A stretch of DNA of 7,119 nt, taken from NCBI GenBank assembly GCA_900556295.1, contig USOK01000079.1:1-7119 (forward strand). Direction: 5' to 3'. The notes under the pieces were generated by a model. The model ran no database searches. It saw only the letters and a program-made list of their open reading frames with translations, and was not told the origin of the DNA. The translations under genes and the position numbers were made by a program. The stretch is from an uncultured bacterium. Lineage in GTDB: Bacteria; Cyanobacteriota; Vampirovibrionia; Gastranaerophilales; Gastranaerophilaceae. Positions 1 through 5,485 of the stretch are shown in pieces; the stretch's first letter is position 1; each line of letters opens with the position of its first letter.

Positions 1-1
1 G

Positions 2-868
2 CTTGATAGTTTGGTAGAAAAAGGAAAAATTAAATCAAATAGTTATTTATATCTTGTTGATGATGGCTCAAAAGACAGAACATGGAGTCTGATTGTTGCT
101 CTTAACCAAATAGATAAACGTGTTAAAGCGTTAAAATTTATTAGGAATTTTGGAAATCAAAAAGCTCTTATTGCAGGATTAGAGGGAGTTAGAGCTATTG
201 GGTGTGACTGCGCTGTTTCTATTGATGCGGATTTGCAACAGGATGAAAATTCTATTGAAATATTTGTAGATGAATATATGAAAGGAGCAGATATCGTTTC
301 CGGTATCAGAAATGATAGAAAAACAGATTCTTTCTTTAAAAAATTTACTGCACTTGCATTTTATAAGACAATGAATATTTTGGGAGCTAAAATTCCGCCA
401 AATCATTCTGATTACAGACTTGTTAGTAAAAAGGCTCTTGATATTATGGAACTTTATCCTGAAAAATATTTATTTTTAAGAGGTTTTTTCAATGAAGTCG
501 GGTTAAAAACTTCTTATGTTCAATTTAATGTAAAACCTAGGATGGCAGGACAGTCTAAGTTTAATTTTGTATCACTTATGGGGCTAGCGTTAAATGGAAT
601 AACTTCTTACAGTGTTGTTCCACTTAGATTTGTAACTGTTTTAGGTTTTTGTATGGCTTTATTTGGCTTTTTGGTAGGTGTCGAAACAGTTATTGAAAAA
701 ATATTTTGGCATAATTCCCCAAACGGCTGGGCAACAACTATTATTTTGCTTTGTGTATTTGGTGGTATTCAGCTATTCTGTCTTGGTTTGATTGGAGAAT
801 ATGTCGGACAAGTTTATAGAGAAGTCAAAGGCAGACCTCGTTACATAAAAGATATTGAATTAAAATAA
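2..868 (+). CDS. Polyprenyl-phosphate glycosyltransferase, GtrB/DPM1-like (5' end missing)
   Basis: Family 2 glycosyltransferase that would move a sugar from a nucleotide donor to a polyprenyl phosphate on the inner face of the membrane, supplying lipid-linked sugar for glycan or lipid modification. The frame is open to the window edge, and the first visible residues lie just before the nucleotide-binding VDDGS motif (codons 56-70). About 30 N-terminal residues, including the first beta strand, must therefore lie outside. Seen in order: VDDGSKDRTW, RNFGNQKALIAGLEG (typical of the GtrB branch), the metal-binding DAD (224-232), SDYRLVSKKAL, and R-x-x-G-x-SKF before the membrane region. Two hydrophobic segments follow (about 605-700 and 725-805), then the basic tail GRPRYIKD, matching the two C-terminal TM helices of GtrB/ArnC-like enzymes. 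The family is clear; the sugar and final acceptor cannot be told. A TTG at 11 is not a credible start because it would remove the N-terminal strand. Confidence 0.9.
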   Translation, partial: LDSLVEKGKIKSNSYLYLVDDGSKDRTWSLIVALNQIDKRVKALKFIRNFGNQKALIAGLEGVRAIGCDCAVSIDADLQQDENSIEIFVDEYMKGADIVSGIRNDRKTDSFFKKFTALAFYKTMNILGAKIPPNHSDYRLVSKKALDIMELYPEKYLFLRGFFNEVGLKTSYVQFNVKPRMAGQSKFNFVSLMGLALNGITSYSVVPLRFVTVLGFCMALFGFLVGVETVIEKIFWHNSPNGWATTIILLCVFGGIQLFCLGLIGEYVGQVYREVKGRPRYIKDIELK

Positions 869-900
869 AATAGGTTAAAAGATTAGTTAAAAATAAATTA

Positions 901-1157
901 AAACCGTGCCACTGTCTATCGAACTCGTAAAATAAAATCTTTAAATATACCATCTCTTTTTACAAATAAGACACCCGCAAAGATTGCCTTAGTGCTGCTA
1001 TGTTTCCATCCTGACACGGTTCGGCAGATTACGCCATCCTAAGTCTAAACGTCAACAATAATATATTTATTAAAATTATTTTCCGAACCCTCACAACAGG
1101 CTCTGCACCCCGCATTGACTTCGGGTCAAGAGATTGCAATTCCCCGTGGAGCACGGC
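901..1157 (-). ncRNA. ffs: Signal recognition particle RNA, large bacterial type with Alu domain
   Basis: RNA scaffold of the signal recognition particle, which binds Ffh and targets nascent membrane proteins to the translocon. On the minus strand the Ffh-binding domain IV reads GAACCGTGTCAGG, then ATG-GAAA-CAT (apical stem with a GNRA tetraloop at 1003-1006), then AGCAGC. GTCAGG and AGCAGC are the conserved sides of the internal loop. The molecule resembles the long Bacillus scRNA rather than the 4.5S form. The 5' CCGTGC (1151-1156) pairs with the 3' GCACGG (904-909). An Alu-like 5' part contains GGGGAATTGCAATC and a perfect TTGAC-CCGAA-GTCAA hairpin. GTTGACGTTTAG matches the conserved GUUGACGUUU of Bacillus, and the 3' side has CGATAGACAG. 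Helix 5 is AU-rich, with long arms around 1060-1085 and 925-950. Ends are set by the terminal helix and are accurate to a few bases. A T-rich tract follows the 3' end (about 882-903), but there is no separate terminator hairpin. Confidence 0.9.
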
Positions 1158-1164
1158 AATTATA

Positions 1165-1194
1165 AATATAACATAAAAACGGATTAATTTTCAA
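1165..1194 (-). promoter_or_regulatory. Probable sigma-70-type promoter of the SRP RNA
   Basis: Read on the minus strand: a -35 box TTGAAA (1194-1189), an 18-bp spacer and a -10 box TATATT (1170-1165). This places the start point at about 1157-1158, just where the SRP RNA terminal helix begins. A second hexamer, TATAAT, directly follows the first but would start transcription inside the terminal helix, so it is less likely. The promoter sits between the stop codon of the orphan membrane protein and the RNA, so the RNA need not rely on read-through. The agreement with the structure-based 5' end is the main support. Confidence 0.6.
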
Positions 1195-1207
1195 ATCTTT
1201 TTAAATT

Positions 1208-2005
1208 TTAATTGGTTAATTTTGTAATTAGGAACGGTAATTCATTGAAAAATAGCGGAACATCGCTCGTTTTTGTCGTCCAACCAGCCCAAACTATTCC
1301 AGGGAATTTTTTACTGTTCATATCCGCAAGCATTGCTTCAAAATTTGATTTTTGAGATTTAATTGTTTTTAAGTTTGTTAGTTTGGCAATATCCCCAAGG
1401 TTAATTACAGTATATTTTTTTTGTTCTTTATAAAGCTTTTGTCCTTTGTCTAATGCATTGAACACTTGCTTCATTATTTCGTTGTTTTTTAATTTATGAG
1501 TAAACTTTTTGCCGGCAGAATTAGTTCTGGTCGAGCTGTGTGAAATTGTAATAGTATTAATTCCGAGTTCTTTAACGTGTTCCATAAAAGCGTCCATTAT
1601 ATTGGTAAGTTTTTCACTACTTCTATCGGTGAGAATTACTCCTGATTTAAGTTTTTTTACGTAAGTACCTTCTTTGTCGCCATTAATTGCGCATTTTATT
1701 GGGTACAAAACTTGAGATTTAAGTTCCTCAACTGTTGCTTTAAAACCGTTAATTTTATTTAAGCCCTTTGTTTTATCTGCAAGTTCAACAATGTTTTGCG
1801 GGCTTTTTTTAGGGCCTTTTATATTAAAAAGAGTTATGAGTACAGCAGAAAGAGCAAGAAATGCTGTTGCAACCTTTATTCCATGATTTTTATTTTTAGG
1901 TTGTTCAGGTTTAATATCTGCAGTGTAAAAATACGGAAGATTTTCTTCCTGTCTGTTTTTTACCTGGGAACTCGTGAATGCAAAAGAAACCGCTTGGACT
2001 TTCAT
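1208..2005 (-). CDS. Orphan single-pass membrane protein, 265 aa, unknown function
   Basis: I do not recognise this protein. It starts MKVQAVSFAFTSSQ, followed by a polar stretch to about residue 43. One hydrophobic segment follows (residues about 44-63, VATAFLALSAVLITLF), then a Lys-rich soluble domain of about 200 residues ending in ITKLTN. The C-terminal part alternates predicted helices and strands (for example GINTITISHSSTRTNS, then YTVINLGDIAKLTNLKTI, then FPGIVWAGWTTKT). I see no catalytic signature. There is no cleavable signal peptide because the hydrophobic segment is internal, so a membrane anchor is likely. The short N-terminal VSF-type tag resembles one I recall on many uncharacterised Gastranaerophilales proteins, which is recollection rather than proof. 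No Shine-Dalgarno sequence lies near the ATG, and the 130-bp region shared with the divergent superoxide reductase gene shows only weak promoter-like boxes. Codon use looks like that of its neighbours. Confidence 0.8.
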   Translation of the reverse strand: MKVQAVSFAFTSSQVKNRQEENLPYFYTADIKPEQPKNKNHGIKVATAFLALSAVLITLFNIKGPKKSPQNIVELADKTKGLNKINGFKATVEELKSQVLYPIKCAINGDKEGTYVKKLKSGVILTDRSSEKLTNIMDAFMEHVKELGINTITISHSSTRTNSAGKKFTHKLKNNEIMKQVFNALDKGQKLYKEQKKYTVINLGDIAKLTNLKTIKSQKSNFEAMLADMNSKKFPGIVWAGWTTKTSDVPLFFNELPFLITKLTN

Positions 2006-2135
2006 AATAGTATATTAATACCTGAAAATATATTTTTTGATAGTTTATTAAGAAAAATTTACGAAAATTAATAGCCGATTGGTTAATACAAAAATAAATT
2101 CAACAAATTAATAATGCTTATGAAAGGAGAATCTA

Positions 2136-2528
2136 ATGGAAAAATTAGATTTGTATAAGTGTGAAGTCTGTGGAAATATTGTTCAAACCCTTTTTATAGG
2201 CGGGGGAGAGCTGGTTTGTTGCGGACAACCGATGAAAAAAATAGAAATTCAAACAAAAGAAAATGCAATGCTGGAAAAACATGTTCCGGTATTTGTTAAA
2301 GATGAAAATGGAATTGATGAAATTCGAGTAGGAGAAATTCTGCATCCTATGACAGAAGAACATCATATAACGTTTATTGAAACGTTTTCTGAGGACAAAA
2401 ATTATGTACAAATGAAGTTTTTATACGCCAATGATGAGCCAAAGATGATTTTGCACGAAAAAACTCCCAAAATGGTTGCAAGAGAACTTTGTAATATTCA
2501 TGGCTTATGGGAGGGAAATAATGATTAA
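2136..2528 (+). CDS. dfx: Desulfoferrodoxin (superoxide reductase, two-iron class)
   Basis: Reduces superoxide to hydrogen peroxide in the cytoplasm without making oxygen, using electrons usually supplied by rubredoxin. It is typical of anaerobes. At 130 aa it has the length of a full two-domain desulfoferrodoxin. The N-terminal desulforedoxin-like domain has the four iron ligands C9, C12, C28 and C29 (CEVCG, then GGGELVCCGQPM). The catalytic domain has the ligands H49, H70, H76, C119 and H122 (EKHVP, LHPM, EEHH, ELCNIHGLW), with the conserved E47-K48 pair beside the active iron. Both centres are therefore intact. An AGGAG at 2125-2129 lies 6 nt before the ATG. The last 8 nt overlap the ferritin start, so the two are probably co-transcribed and coupled in translation. 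I found no convincing PerR or Fur operator upstream. Confidence 0.97.
   Translation: MEKLDLYKCEVCGNIVQTLFIGGGELVCCGQPMKKIEIQTKENAMLEKHVPVFVKDENGIDEIRVGEILHPMTEEHHITFIETFSEDKNYVQMKFLYANDEPKMILHEKTPKMVARELCNIHGLWEGNND
2509..2515 (+). promoter_or_regulatory. Ribosome binding site fixing the ferritin start
   Basis: GGGAGGG lies inside the end of the superoxide reductase gene, 5 nt before the ATG at 2521. It supports that ATG over an in-frame ATG 45 nt upstream at 2476, which would add 15 residues not found in ferritins. Confidence 0.8.
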
Positions 2529-3030
2529 CGAAAAGGTTCAAAATGTTCTTAATGCACAGATTAACAAAGAATTTTATTCAGCTTATTTATATCTTGCTAT
2601 GTCTGCTTTTTTTGACGAAATTGGTTTGTTGGGTTTTGCAAATTGGACCAAAGTTCAAGCAAGAGAAGAAATGGATCATGGAATGATAATATTTAATTAT
2701 ATTATTGAACGTGATGGAACGGTTGAGTTATCTCATATTGATTCTCCAGACAGGAATTTTATAAAACCATTACAAGTATTTGAAAAAATACTAGAACACG
2801 AAAAATATGTGACAGAAAGTATTAATTGTGTGGCTTCAATGAGCGATGAAGAATGCGATTTCGCGACTCGTCACTTTATTAATTGGTACATCTCTGAGCA
2901 GGTTGAAGAAGAAGCTAATGCTCGTGATGTAATAGATAAACTAAAACTTTTTGGAGATGATTGTACGGCACTTTACCTTTTGGATAAAGAACTTGGAGAG
3001 AGAAAATATCGGGAACATTTTTACAGTTAA
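2521..3030 (+). CDS. ftnA: Bacterial non-haem ferritin
   Basis: Iron-storage protein of 169 aa, expected to form a 24-subunit cage that oxidises Fe(II) and stores it as a mineral core. Numbered from the ATG at 2521, the residues match the E. coli FtnA ferroxidase centre: E17, E50, H53, E94 and Q127, plus the third-site glutamates E49, E126, E129 and E130. Y24 next to the centre is also present. Motifs seen are NKEFYSAYLYLAM, FANWTKVQAREEMDHG and INWYISEQVEEE. It lacks the haem-binding features that would make it a bacterioferritin, and its length and start sequence do not fit Dps. The gene overlaps the superoxide reductase by 8 nt (ATGATTAA holds both start and stop). This suggests a shared job: ferritin removes Fe(II) that would react with the peroxide made by the reductase. 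The stop codon directly abuts a palindromic repeat element. Confidence 0.96.
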   Translation: MINEKVQNVLNAQINKEFYSAYLYLAMSAFFDEIGLLGFANWTKVQAREEMDHGMIIFNYIIERDGTVELSHIDSPDRNFIKPLQVFEKILEHEKYVTESINCVASMSDEECDFATRHFINWYISEQVEEEANARDVIDKLKLFGDDCTALYLLDKELGERKYREHFYS

Positions 3031-3149
3031 GTGAGAAGTGAAAAGTGAATTGTGAAAAGACCATTTCGTTCGCTAATGCTCATAAAAAATTTTTTATATT
3101 ATGCGAAGTATTGATTTAGACTTTTCACTTTTCACGTTTCACTTCTCAC
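3031..3149. repeat. 119-bp palindromic intergenic element with heptad-repeat arms (MITE-like or extragenic palindrome)
   Basis: Two 29-bp inverted arms (3031-3059 and 3121-3149) match at 26 of 29 positions. Each arm is a run of four tandem 7-mers plus a G. The left arm reads GTGAGAA, GTGAAAA, GTGAATT, GTGAAAA; the right arm on the opposite strand reads GTGAGAA, GTGAAAC, GTGAAAA, GTGAAAA. The 61-bp interior is itself partly symmetric: TTCGC (3069-3073) faces GCGAA (3103-3107) around a perfect ATAAAAAATTTTTTAT (3082-3097). As RNA it would fold into one long hairpin, which could end or protect the upstream ferritin message. No open frame, transposase or clear target-site duplication is seen. It begins at the base after the ferritin stop codon. 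No T-tract follows the outer stem, so it is not a textbook terminator. Whether other copies exist in the genome cannot be seen here. Confidence 0.85.
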
Positions 3150-3170
3150 ATGTTGGCAATTATTGCAATT

Positions 3171-3210
3171 TTGTAAACAATTTGTCCTCATTGCTAAAAT
3201 AGCTTAATAT
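3171..3210 (+). promoter_or_regulatory. Possible promoter region of the kinase operon
   Basis: Two overlapping sigma-70-like pairs are visible. TTGTAA (3171-3176) has an 18-bp spacer to TAAAAT (3195-3200), which would give a leader of about 10 nt. TTGTCC (3182-3187) has a 17-bp spacer to TAATAT (3205-3210), which would start transcription at or next to the ATG at 3217. No Shine-Dalgarno sequence exists between either and the ATG. A short palindrome, GCAATTATTGC (3156-3166), lies just upstream and could be an operator. Matches are partial and the region is AT-rich, so chance hits are possible. Confidence 0.35.
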
Positions 3211-3216
3211 ATAAGT

Positions 3217-4818
3217 ATGAAAAACAGTAAAATAGTAGTAGTAGATGATGAAAAAATGGTTACTTCAGCTTTTAAGGCTTTATTTAAAGTTGAAGGCTAT
3301 TCTGATATACACTTATTTAATAATCCTAAAGAAGCTGTGGAATTTTTAAAAGAAAATATACCTGATTTGGTTATTTCTGACTTTATGATGCCAGAGATGA
3401 ATGGGTTGGAGTTTTTGACAGAGGCAAAAAAACTTCACCCGGAAGTTAGTATGATTTTATTAACCGGTTATGCTGATAAAGAGAATGCAATTAAAGCAAT
3501 TAATGAAATTGGTTTGTATAAATATATCGAAAAACCTTGGGACAATGACGACTTGATGATGAATATCAAAAATGGTATTGAAAGAAGTCATTTGTTAGAA
3601 AATTTGCGGAATAAAATTAGTGAACTTGAAATTGCCAAAAAACAACTTCAAGATTATTCAGAAAATTTAGAAAAAATTGTTGCAGAACGTACTGCAGACC
3701 TTTCAGAAGCTAATAAAAAATTGTCAGGTATAATTAACTATTGTGCCGATGGAATTATCATTGTAGATGGTGAAGGACGTATTTTGCAGGTTAATCCTAC
3801 ATGTGAAAATATGGTTGGTTTATCTGCTTCTGCTCTTTGCAAAAAGAAAATTCAAGAAATAGCGTATTCAAATGTAAAAGAATTTAATTCTGCTAAAGAT
3901 AATAAATCTGGAGAAATATTTGGACTAAGTGATGAAAATTCTGAAATATTGTTAAGAGATTATTTTGTAGTAAATGCATTGAGTGGAATTCATACGCCTG
4001 TAGAGATGAGTTTTGCTGAGATTTCTTCTGAAGATGATAAGAATAATAAGTTTGTTGGCGTTATCAGAGATGTTAGTGTTCAAAAAGAAACTGAAAAATT
4101 AAGAGATGATTTTATTGCAACACTTACGCATGATATGAGGACTCCTCTATTAGCTGCAATTCAGACTTTAAAGTTCTTTTTAGAAGGCGCAATTGGGGAG
4201 CTTGATGAAAAACAAAAAGTTCTTCTGTCCACAATGTTGCAAAGTAACGAAGATTTGTTAGGATTGGTAAATGCTTTATTAGAGGTTTATAGGTTTGAGA
4301 GTGGTAAGTTAACTTTGTGCCAAACAGTTTTCCCTGTAAAAGATTTGGTAGAACAATGTTATTCAGAATTAAAACCACTGGCTGAAAAGAAGGATATAGA
4401 TTTTTCTTTAACTTTTGAGCTAGAAGATAAGCTTCATATAACGGCTGATAGAGCTGAGATCAAACGAGTTATAACGAATTTATGTGGAAATGCCCTGAAT
4501 TATACAAATAAAGGAGGATGTGTCAAAGTCTTGGCAAAAGCTCAAAGTGGTGATTTTATATTTTCTGTAACGGATAACGGAAATGGAATCCCGCAGAGTG
4601 ATATTCCTAATTTGTTTAAACGTTTTTCTCAAGGAACAGCAAGAAAACGTTCAACAGGAACTGGTTTGGGCTTATATTTGTCTAGACAAATTATAGAAGC
4701 TCATAACGGAAAAATTTGGGTAGATAGTAAAGTAGATAAAGGAAGTGAATTTTCATTCTTATTAACAGATGTTGTCGTGGATGGAAAAACAAAAGAAAGA
4801 CAGGTTTCAAATGGCTAA
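3217..4818 (+). CDS. Hybrid sensor histidine kinase, REC-PAS-HisKA-HATPase
   Basis: Cytoplasmic signalling kinase of 533 aa with no membrane segment. The N-terminal receiver domain (about 4-122) has the acidic pocket D10-D11, phospho-acceptor D55, T83 and K106 followed by PW. A coiled signalling helix (about 124-166, including VAERTADLSEANKKL) leads into a PAS domain (about 168-288) with DGIIIVDGEGRILQVNP and the closing FVGVIRDVS. The HisKA domain has H305 in LTHDMRTPL. The ATPase domain has N421/N425 in the N box (NLCGNALNY), DNGNGIP at 453-459, LFKRF, and the G2 loop STGTGLGL at 479-486. All catalytic residues are present. A receiver at the front implies that another kinase may feed phosphate or allosteric input, while the PAS domain senses an internal cue I cannot name. 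The start at 3217 is the only one fitting the receiver fold, although no ribosome binding site precedes it. It overlaps the response regulator by 8 nt. Confidence 0.93.
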   Translation: MKNSKIVVVDDEKMVTSAFKALFKVEGYSDIHLFNNPKEAVEFLKENIPDLVISDFMMPEMNGLEFLTEAKKLHPEVSMILLTGYADKENAIKAINEIGLYKYIEKPWDNDDLMMNIKNGIERSHLLENLRNKISELEIAKKQLQDYSENLEKIVAERTADLSEANKKLSGIINYCADGIIIVDGEGRILQVNPTCENMVGLSASALCKKKIQEIAYSNVKEFNSAKDNKSGEIFGLSDENSEILLRDYFVVNALSGIHTPVEMSFAEISSEDDKNNKFVGVIRDVSVQKETEKLRDDFIATLTHDMRTPLLAAIQTLKFFLEGAIGELDEKQKVLLSTMLQSNEDLLGLVNALLEVYRFESGKLTLCQTVFPVKDLVEQCYSELKPLAEKKDIDFSLTFELEDKLHITADRAEIKRVITNLCGNALNYTNKGGCVKVLAKAQSGDFIFSVTDNGNGIPQSDIPNLFKRFSQGTARKRSTGTGLGLYLSRQIIEAHNGKIWVDSKVDKGSEFSFLLTDVVVDGKTKERQVSNG

Positions 4819-5485
4819 AAACGTCAGAGTTCTTATTGTAGAAGATCATGATATGGCGAGAATGGGTTTATCAGTTGTTTTAGGAAACAACGAGAGAATA
4901 GAAGTTGTTGGTATGTCTGCTGATGGTCAGGATGGCGTTGATAAAGCTCTTGAACTTATTCCAGATGTTGTAATTATGGACATTGGTCTGCCTACAATCG
5001 ATGGAATTGAAGCTACTAAAAGAATTAAATCCCAAAATACAAAGATTAAGGTTTTGATGTATACATCAAGAGAAGATGAAGATGATATTTTTGATTCTTT
5101 TAAGGCTGGAGCAGATGGTTATATTACGAAAGGGTCAACGGCAGAACAAACAGTTTCTGCAGTATTGGCAGTATCAGAAGGAGCAGGCTGGCTTGATCCA
5201 GCGATAGCAAAAGTCGTTTTGACAAATGTTAGAAAGTCTTCTGCAAATACAGAAAAAAGAGGTGAAATAAATTATAAGTTAGGCAAAAACTTATACGGCT
5301 TAACTGAGCGAGAAATGGAAGTTTTGGCGCTAATTGTTGACGGCTTAACAAATCCTCAGATTGCAGAGAAATTAGTTATTACAATTTCTACGACAAAAAC
5401 CCATGTTCACAGTATTTTGCAAAAATTGTATGTAAATACTCGTTCTAAGGCAATTTCTACCGCAATGAAAGAGGGATTAGTTTAA
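4811..5485 (+). CDS. NarL/FixJ-family response regulator
   Basis: DNA-binding transcription regulator of 224 aa, the likely partner of the kinase just upstream. The receiver domain (1-122) has E11-D12, phospho-acceptor D57 in VVIMDIGLPTIDG, T85 and K107 (ITKGS). A linker of about 40 residues leads to a LuxR-type helix-turn-helix (about 164-223): LTEREMEVLALIVDGLTNPQIA, then KTHVHSILQKLYVNTRSKA. I chose the ATG at 4811. It gives the usual receiver start MAKNVRVLIVEDHD, has a modest AGG about 6 nt upstream (4802-4804), and shares an ATGGCTAA overlap with the kinase stop codon. In-frame ATGs at 4769 and 4781 would add 14 or 10 residues not expected in the family. Its own stop codon overlaps the next gene by 1 nt. 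Targets are unknown; control of its own operon is possible but nothing in the sequence shows it. Confidence 0.93.
   Translation: MAKNVRVLIVEDHDMARMGLSVVLGNNERIEVVGMSADGQDGVDKALELIPDVVIMDIGLPTIDGIEATKRIKSQNTKIKVLMYTSREDEDDIFDSFKAGADGYITKGSTAEQTVSAVLAVSEGAGWLDPAIAKVVLTNVRKSSANTEKRGEINYKLGKNLYGLTEREMEVLALIVDGLTNPQIAEKLVITISTTKTHVHSILQKLYVNTRSKAISTAMKEGLV

Noticed and set aside
11..13. TTG as the start of the glycosyltransferase
   Set aside because: The frame is open upstream to the window edge, and the family needs another 30 or so residues with the first beta strand. The gene is simply cut by the window.
179..406. Minus-strand open frame inside the glycosyltransferase
   Set aside because: It lies wholly within a gene with clear family motifs, has low-complexity composition and no ribosome binding site. 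The same holds for the minus-strand frames inside dfx, the kinase and the propeller-like gene.
869..903. Intrinsic terminator between the glycosyltransferase and the SRP RNA
   Set aside because: There is a T-rich tract on the minus strand after the RNA, but no local GC-containing hairpin. The only stem nearby is the long-range terminal helix of the RNA itself.
1796..2071. Plus-strand open frame of 91 codons opposite the start of the orphan membrane protein
   Set aside because: It is the antisense of a better-supported gene, is rich in F, R, K and C as expected for an AT-rich antisense frame, and has no ribosome binding site.
2029..2130. PerR- or Fur-type operator upstream of dfx
   Set aside because: The region is AT-rich with several TTAAT words, but I found no dyad matching either consensus, and the TTAATA copies are direct rather than inverted.
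2476..2520. In-frame upstream ATG that would lengthen ferritin by 15 residues
   Set aside because: The extra residues do not resemble a ferritin N-terminus. The ATG at 2521 has a strong ribosome binding site and aligns the ferroxidase residues with E. coli FtnA numbering (E17, E50, H53, E94).
3031..3149. CRISPR array or tRNA in the palindromic element
   Set aside because: The 7-mers are contiguous with no spacers and the arms are inverted, so it is not a CRISPR array. No cloverleaf can be drawn with conserved tRNA positions.
4769..4810. Upstream ATGs for the response regulator
   Set aside because: Starts at 4769 or 4781 add a charged stretch before the receiver's first strand and lie deep in the kinase gene. 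The ATG at 4811 fits the family and the 8-nt overlap.
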